The position numbers and the translations under genes were made by a program. From positions 1-29,997 of the IMG/VR virus record IMGVR_UViG_3300006738_000047: a stretch of 29,997 bases of DNA; one strand, given 5' to 3'. The notes under the pieces are model-generated. The model was not told where the DNA came from and did not search any database. It saw only the letters and a list, made by a program, of their open reading frames with translations. The stretch comes from a virus. Below are positions 8,655 to 16,181 of the stretch, in pieces. How positions within the stretch are numbered: the first letter of the stretch is position 1; the number at the start of each line of letters is the position of its first letter.

Positions 8655-9020
8655 ATGTTTAAAGAACGTATTATCACAATATGGATGATCGTCTATGATG
8701 GTGATGCTAGTCGTGTTTACACGACCACCAGCTTTGACAAGATGTTGGCTTCTATTGAAGGCTCTCTGCGTGGTTATTGCGGAGATGAGACCCCGGCGTT
8801 GGAAGAGATGTACCAACAGGTCATTGATAGGATCAAAGCAGCTGAAGAGCAACCAGCCATCCCGATGCGGTTTAACAACTTACATGTGGTTGTATACCGG
8901 TGGGAAATAGATGGCTCGAATCCGATTCATCATATTCTTGGCCAATGCTATAGTGCGGTGGAGGACCCAGATTTGCGTGAGCAGATTGATTCCCTATTCT
9001 CTGCCAGTGTCTTTACCTAG
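8655..9020 (+). CDS. Unknown protein, 121 aa
   Basis: ATG 8655 is chosen because GAGG at 8645-8648 lies 6 bases upstream; a TTG at 8643 is a poorer start. The protein begins MFKERIITIWMIVYDGD and reads as a small alpha/beta protein with a charged helix (ETPALEEMYQQVIDRIKAAE) and a strand pair (NLHVVVYRWEIDG). No domain is recognised. It is divergent from the HNH-cupin gene, with a 78-base gap, and its end overlaps the convergent gene downstream by 8 bases. It belongs to the accessory islet between the tail genes and the reductase. Confidence 0.65.
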   Translation: MFKERIITIWMIVYDGDASRVYTTTSFDKMLASIEGSLRGYCGDETPALEEMYQQVIDRIKAAEEQPAIPMRFNNLHVVVYRWEIDGSNPIHHILGQCYSAVEDPDLREQIDSLFSASVFT

Positions 9021-9363
9021 GATCGGTGTCTAGGGATTGGGCGATGGTGGTCTTAAAGTTTCTCAGAACCTCTGCTGAGAGCGACATCGATTCCAAGATG
9101 GACCCACGGAAGAATACCATGGGTTGAGTGAATCGCTCAGCTTCTTCGGCGGACACACCATCTGGCTCAGGGTACACCGCCATAGCTATCGCCACTTCTA
9201 TTCCATGCTTCTCGCACTGTTCGCCGAATATATCCATCAGTTCATGGAATCGGTGTTCAAAGATGTCTTGTTCTTCGACTTCATCCTTATGGTTGTTGTC
9301 ATTTATTTCCGCCCCTGATACCTCCTCATTGGTGTCGTTCTGGAGTTCAGTTTTGTCAGTCAT
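9013..9363 (-). CDS. Small acidic unknown protein, 116 aa
   Basis: Read leftward from ATG 9363. The sequence just before it on that strand is GAGGAGACGCG, a good ribosome-binding site at normal spacing, so I prefer this start to the in-frame one at 9390. The N-terminal 40 residues are very acidic and probably disordered (MTDKTELQNDTNEEVSGAE, then HKDEVEEQD). The C-terminal part looks folded (EHRFHELMDIFGEQCEKHGI, AIAMAVYPEPDG, PMVFFRGSI). Family unknown. A plus-strand frame runs across the same bases but is low-complexity and serine-rich there, so the minus reading is preferred. Confidence 0.6.
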   Translation of the reverse strand: MTDKTELQNDTNEEVSGAEINDNNHKDEVEEQDIFEHRFHELMDIFGEQCEKHGIEVAIAMAVYPEPDGVSAEEAERFTQPMVFFRGSILESMSLSAEVLRNFKTTIAQSLDTDPR

Positions 9364-9388
9364 CGCGTCTCCTCGTATTGGCTCTAAC

Positions 9389-10051
9389 ATGAAGACATGT
9401 CATGTTGAAGCTGATAAGATCTGGAAAGTGTGGCACTGGTGCTCTGATTCATATCTACGACACGGTATCAAACTTGCATTTCCCAAACACACCGATCCGG
9501 TCAAGACTTACCAATGGCGTTATTGCCGTTCACTCGCTGAGAAATTTGAAGAGTGGGATTTCGACGACGAAATGTCGGTTCGTTTTATTGATACGGCGGT
9601 TAAGCATGCTAAGAAAATTGGTGTGCTCCGCAAGGGTTTGGCAGTTCTGCACCAAGGCAATATGCTAGATGTTGTCCTAGATCTGCTGAAGCATGAATCT
9701 GCATCCTATATTCAGTCTATAGAGTCATTAGTCTTTGTTAAGAAATGGCTGGACACTCAGATTGGAGATAAGGACCCGGTTGAAGCAATGTTAGATCGGG
9801 AACGTCCCGGCGCATTCTGCAATATTGTGATTTGGCATCAAGCCAGCAGGCTTCCAGCCATCTACATTTCATTATCCAAGTCATGTTGCAAAGCACTAGC
9901 TAAGCTGAAGAAACAAGAATTAGAAGAGCGTGGGTTGTTACCGAAAATGACGGATCTATATCGATTGAGATCTGATTTTATTCAGGACATAAACAACCTC
10001 AAACAAGCACGAAACATTTTAGGCGATGATTGGAGAAAATTGTGTCATTGA
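9389..10051 (+). CDS. Unknown protein, 220 aa, upstream of ribonucleotide reductase
   Basis: ATG 9389 gives a protein starting MKTCHVEADKIWKVWHWCSD. The frame is open further left to 9128, but those extra codons are antisense to the preceding gene and read as serine-rich noise. The protein is mostly helical, with aromatic and charged residues (FPKHTDPVKTYQWRYCRSLA, EKFEEWDFDDEMSVRFIDTA, LAKLKKQELEERGLLPKMTD). I do not recognise it. It lacks visible zinc or nucleotide-binding motifs. Its end overlaps the reductase start, so it is probably co-translated with it and may act in replication or nucleotide supply. Its start codon lies 25 bases from the divergent minus-strand gene. Confidence 0.65.
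   Translation: MKTCHVEADKIWKVWHWCSDSYLRHGIKLAFPKHTDPVKTYQWRYCRSLAEKFEEWDFDDEMSVRFIDTAVKHAKKIGVLRKGLAVLHQGNMLDVVLDLLKHESASYIQSIESLVFVKKWLDTQIGDKDPVEAMLDRERPGAFCNIVIWHQASRLPAIYISLSKSCCKALAKLKKQELEERGLLPKMTDLYRLRSDFIQDINNLKQARNILGDDWRKLCH
10032..10036 (+). promoter_or_regulatory. Ribosome-binding site deciding the reductase start
   Basis: GGAGA lies 5 bases before GTG 10042. No in-frame ATG exists near the beginning of the reductase, and an in-frame stop sits at 10027-10029, so the start must be TTG 10030, GTG 10042 or TTG 10048. The Shine-Dalgarno spacing favours GTG 10042. The site lies inside the end of the upstream gene, which would couple the two. Confidence 0.55.
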
Positions 10052-12225
10052 TTGCGACCCCCGCAAGCAGAACCAGGATAGACAATATATCCGAAACACA
10101 CTTTAGGAATCATAATGAAGAGGAACACTTCCGATTAGACGACAAATTCCTGCAAGCATATCGTGGGAAAAAACCAAATTTCGGATTTAATGGTCTTGGT
10201 GAATTTGTCTTCTTCCGGACCTATTCTCGCCTCAAAAAAGACGGTGCCAAAGAAACCTTTCTCGATTGCATCCAACGTGTAATTGAGGGATGCTTCGAGA
10301 TTTCCCGTCGCCATCAGCGATCACTCCATTTACCATGGGATTACGAACGGGCACAACCAGCCGCTCAAGAGATGTTCAACCGGATGTGGGAATTCAAGTT
10401 CCTTCCTCCCGGTCGTGGTATGTGGATGATGGGCACACCATTTATGTGGGAACGAGGCTCGGCTGCATTAAATAGTTGTGGATTCGTATCGACCCACGAT
10501 AAGATTGAGACTGACCCGGCGGAGCCATTCTGTTTCTTGATGGATATGGCAATGTTAGGTGTTGGAGTTGGCTTCGACACAAAAGGTGCTGGTCATATAC
10601 AAATCCAGCAGCCCAAAAAGGTATTTCACAAATATCAAATTCCAGATTCTCGTGAAGGATGGGCCGAATCGGTAAGACAACTCATCTACTCATATACCGC
10701 ACAGGCCGACGAAGGCTTCATTGAGTTTGATTACGACCAAATCCGTCCCGCTGGAACTGAAATCAATGGATTTGGCGGGCAGGCATCAGGACCAGCAATC
10801 CTGATTGAATTGCATGACCTGATCCGGAACCATCTTGATCGACGTGTTGGCCATGCTCTGTCTAGTGTGGACATTGTTGACCTTATGAATTATATTGGTC
10901 GATGTGTGGTAGCCGGTAATGTCCGCCGCACTGCGGAAATTGCATTTGGTAACCCAGAAGATTTTGATTATTGCAGCATGAAAAACCCAGCTGCGACCCT
11001 CACTGAGGATGACAAGACTAAGTTCTGGGAAATTGCCACCAAACTGTATGCCCAAAAGAAGCAAATAGGTGAAGTGGCAGACTTCAAGGACACTGGTATA
11101 CCGTTGGACCGATTGTGTCCGGCCCTGGAGACCTGGAATTCACTTAACCATCATCGATGGGCCTCTAACAATTCGATTTTCGCTAAGATCGGTCAAGATT
11201 ATTCCATGATTGGTGAGCAGATCGTTAATAATGGAGAGCCGGGCTTGATGTGGTTGGACAACATGCGTGATTTTGGACGCATGGCAGACGGACGACAGCC
11301 TGGTATTGATGGCCGTGTGATGGGTGGAAATCCGTGCCTCGAGCAATCACTGGAATCATACGAACTCTGCAATTTGTGCGAGACGTTCCCGGCTAATCAT
11401 GAAAATGCTGAAGACTACATGCGGACCCTCAAGTACGCATATCTCTACGCCAAGACAGTGACTCTGTTGCCGACACACAACCGTCGCACCAACCAAGTCA
11501 CACTCCGGAATCGGAGAATTGGTCTATCGCAGAGCGGGATCATTCAAGCGTTCGCCAAGTTTGGACGCCGTGCAATTCTCCACGATTTCTGCGATGCTGG
11601 TTACACTGAGATTCGTCGGTGGGACGACATCTACTCCGAGTGGATGTGCGTCAACAGGTCGATCAAGGTTACTTCGGTAAAGCCCAGTGGTACGGTCTCA
11701 TTGGTGGCTGGTGCTACGCCTGGTATACACCATCCAATTGCTAAGACTTATTGGCGACGAGTTAGGATTGCGGCGGATTCGGTGCTTGTTTCGATCTTAC
11801 AGGATGCTGGGTTCCATATTGAACCTGCGTCGAATGATAAGGATCGGACTGTGGTAGCGAAATTTGCTGTTACGGATGAATGTGTCCGACCAGTTAGTGA
11901 TGTGAGTGTTTGGGAGCAGATGCAGAATGTGGCTGATTACCAGGCTTTGTGGGCCGATAATCAGGTGTCCTGTACTATCACGTTTAAGAGTGATGAGGCG
12001 GGGGATATTGCTAGAGTATTGGAAGCTTACGAAGATAAGATTAAGGGAATTAGCTTCCTACCGGCTGAGGAGCATGGGTTCGACCAAGCTCCGTATGAAC
12101 CGTGTGAGCTGTCGGAAGTGGAGGAGTACAACGCTAAACTCAAATCAGCCGACTATTCGCCTTATATGATGGAAGCGGTTGGTGCCAAATATTGTGATGG
12201 GGATACCTGCACTGTCGTCAAATAA
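10042..12225 (+). CDS. nrdJ: Adenosylcobalamin-dependent (class II) ribonucleotide reductase
   Basis: A 727-residue enzyme that reduces ribonucleotides to deoxyribonucleotides, using B12 to make the thiyl radical. Its monomeric layout and length match the ribonucleoside-triphosphate reductase of Lactobacillus leichmannii (739 aa). Numbered from GTG 10042: the first active-site cysteine is C146 in LNSCGF; the radical cysteine is C432 in GNPCLEQ with E434 beside it; the partner cysteine is C443 in ELCNLCE, 11 residues on, exactly the spacing of C408 and C419 in the Lactobacillus enzyme. The loop VKPSGTVSLVAGATPGIHHP is diagnostic. The C-terminal pair C718/C723 in YCDGDTC keeps the five-residue spacing of the reducing cysteines. 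All key residues are present, so it should be active. It supplies dNTPs for phage replication and ends at a strong hairpin. Confidence 0.93.
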   Translation: MSLIATPASRTRIDNISETHFRNHNEEEHFRLDDKFLQAYRGKKPNFGFNGLGEFVFFRTYSRLKKDGAKETFLDCIQRVIEGCFEISRRHQRSLHLPWDYERAQPAAQEMFNRMWEFKFLPPGRGMWMMGTPFMWERGSAALNSCGFVSTHDKIETDPAEPFCFLMDMAMLGVGVGFDTKGAGHIQIQQPKKVFHKYQIPDSREGWAESVRQLIYSYTAQADEGFIEFDYDQIRPAGTEINGFGGQASGPAILIELHDLIRNHLDRRVGHALSSVDIVDLMNYIGRCVVAGNVRRTAEIAFGNPEDFDYCSMKNPAATLTEDDKTKFWEIATKLYAQKKQIGEVADFKDTGIPLDRLCPALETWNSLNHHRWASNNSIFAKIGQDYSMIGEQIVNNGEPGLMWLDNMRDFGRMADGRQPGIDGRVMGGNPCLEQSLESYELCNLCETFPANHENAEDYMRTLKYAYLYAKTVTLLPTHNRRTNQVTLRNRRIGLSQSGIIQAFAKFGRRAILHDFCDAGYTEIRRWDDIYSEWMCVNRSIKVTSVKPSGTVSLVAGATPGIHHPIAKTYWRRVRIAADSVLVSILQDAGFHIEPASNDKDRTVVAKFAVTDECVRPVSDVSVWEQMQNVADYQALWADNQVSCTITFKSDEAGDIARVLEAYEDKIKGISFLPAEEHGFDQAPYEPCELSEVEEYNAKLKSADYSPYMMEAVGAKYCDGDTCTVVK

Positions 12226-12245
12226 GCAGAACGTTGGGCAGTATT

Positions 12246-12277
12246 GAAGCGAGGCCGGTATTTACCGGCCTCGCTTC
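12246..12277 (+). terminator. Strong hairpin after the reductase gene
   Basis: A perfect 14-base-pair, GC-rich stem (gaagcgaggccggt / accggcctcgcttc) with loop attt at 12260-12263. It is followed by gtatttgaattgttt, which is T-rich but lacks a clean T run, so it may be a weak rho-independent terminator, a bidirectional one, or an mRNA-stabilising hairpin. It lies 20 bases after the reductase stop and ends the upstream transcript unit. Confidence 0.7.
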
Positions 12278-12324
12278 GTATTTGAATTGTTTAACGAAGC
12301 TGCCAGATTAGCAACAGGTGTAGT

Positions 12325-13941
12325 ATGCGTGCAATCCTTAATGACAATCAATGGATTTGGTTCGACAACCTTACTACCGCTGAGGAGGAGATCCTATGGG
12401 TCAACTTCAGTGTGCAATCCCCTGGAACCTATATTGATCCATCGCAACGCGGTATGTGGGACGGGATATATCGTAAGTATAATCGGGCTAAACAGAGAAT
12501 GGCCCGGCCTCTATTGAGCATGCTCCGTGGGGTGTGTATCAAACACGACCTACCATTGGTGGTTAAGGACAACCGCCCTAAATGGGATTACCACCCTCTA
12601 CACCCGGATGCGATAGGGCTGGATTTCCTACCGAACATTACTCTCGATCCACATCAGCAGCGTGCGATCCGAGCGGCTTGTAAGATCGAATGCGGGATAG
12701 TTGATATCCCGACTGGTGGTGGTAAGGGTGAGGTCATATGTGGTATTTGTAAGGCAATAGATTGTCCTACTATTATTGTTGCCGATCAGACAGTGGTTAT
12801 CGATCAGCTTAAGGCTCGCCTGGAATTGAGGGAGATCGATGAGGAGATCGGTTTGTTTTATGCTGGTGAGAGACCGAGTGGTGAGAAGATTGTTGTGGGC
12901 TCTATTCAGTCATTGCAGAGTCCCACTAAGCCACCGCCGGTCCCTGAACGTCATTCTGATGAGCCTGATGATAAATGGGAACAGCGGAATGTAAAGTGGG
13001 AGCAACAATTCCGTGCTTTTAAGACGCGGAAGAAGAATGCTAAATTCTTGCAGGCATATGCTAAGACTGCTGAGATGATCTTGGTGGATGAATGTGATAA
13101 AGCCACGTCAGACCCGTATAAGAAGATGTTTCGACATTGGTTCACTGGGCGTCGTCGATATGGATTCTCTGGCACACCATTTGATGATGATAAGCCGGTG
13201 GAGGGTATGGTGATGCAGGAGCATCTTGGCTCTGTGATTGCCAGGGAGACACGGGCTAATCTGGAGAAGATTGGTAGGATTATTCCATGTGAGTATTGGT
13301 CTATGGCTTTTGGAGTCGATGGGAGTATAAATGAAGGATCTGCGTATGATATTGCTCGTTCTGAGTATATGACTGAGAACGAGCAATATCATAAGTTGAT
13401 TTCTGCTCTATGTAATAAATATCAGGGAGATGGTACCCTGATTCTAGTCGACGCTATTGCTCTCGGTCAGCACTTGGAAGAAGTAATTAATGCTTCCGGG
13501 TTGAAGGCCCATTTCATCTATGGTAAAACCTCTAAGCGTCGTCGCGATGAGCTATTGCGGTCGTTCGAAGCGAGAGACTATGATGTGCTTATTGGTGGCA
13601 AGATTATAAATCGTGGTCTTGACCTTAAGGGTGGTTGTGAAAACCTGATTGTTGCCACCGGAGGGAAACTACAATCTGATTTTATTCAGAAGATCGGTCG
13701 TGCACTTCGGCACAACAAACGAGGAAGAAGCAGAGTCTTTGACTTCTATTTCAGATGCAACAGGTACCTTTACGATCACTCGAAAGCTCGACTAAAGGCC
13801 ATGGTGAAGGCCGGATATCGTACTGTGGTCGTATTTCCGGGCGGGAGTATTGATGGTGCCCAACTCATCAAAAACAGATTCCAAATTAGAAAACGGCTCT
13901 TAATGAAATCTTCTCAACACGAGCTTCCACTAACTTCTTAA
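12325..13941 (+). CDS. uvsW: UvsW-like superfamily 2 DNA helicase
   Basis: A 538-residue protein, close in size to T4 UvsW (503 aa), which unwinds recombination intermediates and R-loops and helps switch origin-dependent to recombination-dependent replication. Motifs in order: LDPHQQRAI (Q-like, about 108-116), Walker A PTGGGKGE (129-136, K134), LVDECD (DECD at 255-258, a variant of DEAH), motif III SGTP (282-285), a helicase C domain with IYGKTSKRRRDELLRSFE, and motif VI QKIGRALRH (455-463) with arginine fingers. The residue after the Walker lysine is glycine rather than the usual T/S, which is odd. The N-terminal 100 residues resemble the DNA-binding front part of UvsW. ATG 12325 has only a weak upstream AGG. 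Confidence 0.85.
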   Translation: MRAILNDNQWIWFDNLTTAEEEILWVNFSVQSPGTYIDPSQRGMWDGIYRKYNRAKQRMARPLLSMLRGVCIKHDLPLVVKDNRPKWDYHPLHPDAIGLDFLPNITLDPHQQRAIRAACKIECGIVDIPTGGGKGEVICGICKAIDCPTIIVADQTVVIDQLKARLELREIDEEIGLFYAGERPSGEKIVVGSIQSLQSPTKPPPVPERHSDEPDDKWEQRNVKWEQQFRAFKTRKKNAKFLQAYAKTAEMILVDECDKATSDPYKKMFRHWFTGRRRYGFSGTPFDDDKPVEGMVMQEHLGSVIARETRANLEKIGRIIPCEYWSMAFGVDGSINEGSAYDIARSEYMTENEQYHKLISALCNKYQGDGTLILVDAIALGQHLEEVINASGLKAHFIYGKTSKRRRDELLRSFEARDYDVLIGGKIINRGLDLKGGCENLIVATGGKLQSDFIQKIGRALRHNKRGRSRVFDFYFRCNRYLYDHSKARLKAMVKAGYRTVVVFPGGSIDGAQLIKNRFQIRKRLLMKSSQHELPLTS

Positions 13942-14096
13942 TTTATAAGACCTCTTGGGGCTTTCTAGCCATTCTGGCTTTGCAACCTGGCGATATGTGT
14001 TCGAATCTTGATTTTGCAATGTTTTGTTGGTAGTCATCATTCTAGCAATTGTTAAACAGCCTTTGAGTATATAGGGTTGGCTAGAAGAGGAATACA
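13942..14096. other. 155-base gap before the sigma gene
   Basis: This gap holds no convincing ORF. It has a short imperfect stem (agcc-attct-ggct, near 13973-13985) and a ttctagcca segment whose reverse complement tggctagaa occurs about 110 bases later, just before the sigma ribosome-binding site. The segment gagtatatagg near 14068 resembles a T4-type late promoter box only loosely. The sigma gene has GAGGAA directly upstream of its ATG. A promoter here is likely by position but I cannot define it. Confidence 0.35.
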
Positions 14097-15050
14097 ATGG
14101 AACAAGACGCTAAGCTTGAAGAGTTAAAGAAATCTGGGAAGATTTCTCCAGATACTGGTCGCAAGCTTTATTTCGTGAATGAAATAGTTGAGTGGCAATT
14201 AACCAAGTACCTCTGGACCGGGTGTACTCAGGTTTCTCTTCGCGATCAAATTATGTCACATGCTACGGAGCTGATCCGCCAGATCATCCGTAAGCAGGGA
14301 CTTCATACGATTTATCCTGGTCAGGAAGAATCGGCATTCGGAGATCTTCTACAAACAGCGTGGGTCCAAATTGAACGAACCCTGTACAAGTACCGTGGGT
14401 GCCCACATTGCAGGAATTGTTTCAATTACGAACGCCCCTCAGAGTCATTGCTGTACAAACCTGAGAATCGGGAGTACGGTATTAAGACTATGGAGGAGAC
14501 GATCAAGATGCATCGATCGTGTCCTCATTGCAATACACTATTATCTGCTGACCCTATAGTGGAACCAATCCAAGGGCGGTATGGTGGTTCTGAATCAATA
14601 TGTTATCGTGGAATGTCCAAAGTCTTCAATATGTGGTCACAGATTGCTCGTACAGTAATCCTGGCCTATATCAAGAAGGAAGGTAGAGACCGTAAGAATT
14701 CTGGTTCTTACATGACACATCTCTCAACTCGTTCTCGACCGGTTAGCGATATTATGCTCCGGTTTGTGGTTGAAGCTAAAGAGATGTGTCGATATAATGA
14801 GGATTACCTGTCGATAATTGAATCGATGGAATATCTTATTTCGAATGATGATAGGCCGCATGACGGTATCATCGGAAAGCTGGTACAACACTCTGGCCTC
14901 TCCAGAGCCACTGTAACCGGTTTCATGAAATTTGTGAAACTCCGTAGCCTGGAATTCACAGATTCTCCAATCAATCGAAGCCACAGCGATGAGTCCGCTT
15001 ATAGGACCGACGCCCGCCGTAAAAGCAACGTGGACTTCGACGAAGACTGA
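14097..15050 (+). CDS. gp55: gp55-like late sigma factor with zinc-ribbon insertion
   Basis: A 317-residue protein starting at ATG 14097 behind a clear GAGGAA. Residues 79-101 (SAFGDLLQTAWVQIERTLYK) match sigma region 2.1-2.2, where D-L-x-Q-x-A-W/x-x-I forms the core-binding helix. Residues 171-198 (VFNMWSQIARTVILAYIKKE) match region 2.3-2.4. Between these halves sits an insertion of about 70 residues with C102-P-H-C105-x2-C108 and C142-P-H-C145, a probable zinc ribbon. The C-terminal part (IIGKLVQHSGLSRATVTGFM) looks like a helix-turn-helix, perhaps region 4. T4 gp55 (185 aa) recruits RNA polymerase to late promoters and has no such zinc motif. The assignment as sigma is good; the late-gene role is inferred by analogy and from being just upstream of the head block. 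Confidence 0.75.
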   Translation: MEQDAKLEELKKSGKISPDTGRKLYFVNEIVEWQLTKYLWTGCTQVSLRDQIMSHATELIRQIIRKQGLHTIYPGQEESAFGDLLQTAWVQIERTLYKYRGCPHCRNCFNYERPSESLLYKPENREYGIKTMEETIKMHRSCPHCNTLLSADPIVEPIQGRYGGSESICYRGMSKVFNMWSQIARTVILAYIKKEGRDRKNSGSYMTHLSTRSRPVSDIMLRFVVEAKEMCRYNEDYLSIIESMEYLISNDDRPHDGIIGKLVQHSGLSRATVTGFMKFVKLRSLEFTDSPINRSHSDESAYRTDARRKSNVDFDED

Positions 15051-15051
15051 A

Positions 15052-15066
15052 TTTCCTCTTAGGAAA
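15052..15066. repeat. Palindromic hairpin, copy 1
   Basis: The sequence tttcctcttaggaaa forms a 6-bp stem with loop ctt, starting one base after the sigma stop. A near-identical copy follows at 15081-15097. The pair could be an operator, a protein-binding RNA hairpin, or a processing site between the sigma and acetyltransferase messages. Confidence 0.6.
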
Positions 15067-15080
15067 TGTCTACCTATCTT

Positions 15081-15097
15081 GTTTCCTCGTAGGAAAC
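15081..15097. repeat. Palindromic hairpin, copy 2
   Basis: The sequence gtttcctcgtaggaaac forms a 7-bp stem with loop cgt. It shares tttcctc-k-taggaaa with copy 1, differing only at one loop base, and the start points are 29-30 bases apart, about three helical turns. It ends 18 bases before the acetyltransferase ATG, so it could also shape translation of that gene. Confidence 0.6.
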
Positions 15098-15115
15098 TCC
15101 GCCAAAGATAAGAGT

Positions 15116-15622
15116 ATGAGACTACGGGAAATCCATATCTGCGAGTTCAAGGGACGGGTAGAGATTGTCCCAGTAGAATTCTCTGAAGAAGAATTCTATA
15201 GTGATGAGGGTTATACGGTATGGGAACAGGCTCTAGCAATTGCCAACCAATCCGGAATCCGCATTAATAGGAATAAGGATTTATTGTTGGTTGCGAAGGA
15301 TGAAGCTAACAAGGTTCATGGTGGTGTCTGGAGTTCTCTGGAACGCGATGATGATCAGGATGCGTGGATTTTCGATTTTGATGTCGCTGTCGATCCTGAT
15401 TCCAGGAGTTCTGGCGGGCTGGCATCTTCTTTGATCGGTCCTAAATTGATCGATGCGGCTCTGGAGGAATTTGAGGGTCATCGTGCTGAGCTTGAGAGAG
15501 TATACGTAAGAGTGTGGGTAATTAATCCAAAACTTGCTCGGTGGTTGGAAGATAAACGGGGTTTCGAACCAGAATCAGTTCATGGTGATGGGTCGACTCA
15601 TATGGTGTACTATGGTCAATAA
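15116..15622 (+). CDS. GNAT-family N-acetyltransferase
   Basis: A 168-residue protein, the usual GNAT length. LLLVAKDEANKVHGGVWSSL (about 57-76) fits strands 2-3; DAWIFDFDVAVDPDSRSSGG followed by LASSLIGPKLIDAALEEF fits motif A with strand 4 and the acetyl-CoA pyrophosphate loop and helix; YVRVWVINPKLARWLEDKRG followed by F-E-P-E is motif B, where asparagine-x-x-x-x-x-L/W-x-x-x-x-G-F is typical. The loop R-S-S-G-G-L-A is less standard than Q/R-x-x-G-x-G/A. Substrate unknown. Phage GNATs may modify host proteins, antitoxins or modified bases; there is no evidence here for any of these. It follows the hairpin pair. Confidence 0.7.
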   Translation: MRLREIHICEFKGRVEIVPVEFSEEEFYSDEGYTVWEQALAIANQSGIRINRNKDLLLVAKDEANKVHGGVWSSLERDDDQDAWIFDFDVAVDPDSRSSGGLASSLIGPKLIDAALEEFEGHRAELERVYVRVWVINPKLARWLEDKRGFEPESVHGDGSTHMVYYGQ

Positions 15623-15683
15623 AGCTAGAAGAGTTTTTGCTGAGAGTGAAAGATAAAAAGACATTCAAGATAGGCAGATTAAA

Positions 15684-16181
15684 ATGGAATCAACCGACCC
15701 TATTTTCGCTAAGATTGACGAAGGAACCGTCACTGTAGATGATTTCAACCGTCTAATCCAAGAAGCGACGCCAGAATCCCTACGTGACAGAGTCCGTCGA
15801 AGACCGATGGCTCAGCGGAATACAGTGAAAAGCCACCAGGATAATGAAACTGGTCACTCCGATCTGGAGCCGCCAGAATTCAATAAGAGAATCCAACCGA
15901 AACGTGAACGAGAAGGCCGTACTCAAATGCATGGTCGCGGAAAATCTGGCCATCGCCATAGTACTCGGACTCAGACAGGTGTTCCTCGCGAGAATAAATT
16001 CTCTGAAGCCCTCAATTTTGTTCTTGAGAATTACGGCAAACCGTTTGCCGATTATCAAGAATTATTGGCTGAGATTGAGGATAAGACAGCAGTAACTATA
16101 GTTGCACGCAGGCTAATGTCTAAACCTGGTGCAAATAGGGACTGGCTAAACGATATCTGTTTGAATGTGGAACGGTCATGA
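15684..16181 (+). CDS. Unknown basic protein upstream of small terminase
   Basis: A 165-residue protein. The N-terminus is a helical segment (IFAKIDEGTVTVDDFNRLIQ). The middle (about 45-100) is very basic and probably disordered (NKRIQPKREREGRTQMHGRG, HRHSTRTQTG). The C-terminal 60 residues look like a small helical domain (KFSEALNFVLENYGKPFADY, then RRLMSKPGANRDWLNDICLN). No family recognised. Its stop overlaps the small terminase start by 4 bases (ATGA), so it may belong to packaging, for instance as a DNA-binding helper. That is inference from position and charge. Confidence 0.65.
   Translation: MESTDPIFAKIDEGTVTVDDFNRLIQEATPESLRDRVRRRPMAQRNTVKSHQDNETGHSDLEPPEFNKRIQPKREREGRTQMHGRGKSGHRHSTRTQTGVPRENKFSEALNFVLENYGKPFADYQELLAEIEDKTAVTIVARRLMSKPGANRDWLNDICLNVERS

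Noticed and set aside
9128-9388. Longer plus-strand frame extending the 220-aa gene leftward
   Set aside because: The extra 87 codons are serine-rich and antisense to a gene with a good ribosome-binding site; MKTCHVEAD at 9389 is a better start.
13999-14007. GTTCGAATC, like a tRNA T-loop
   Set aside because: The flanking five bases do not pair and no acceptor or anticodon stem could be built around it.
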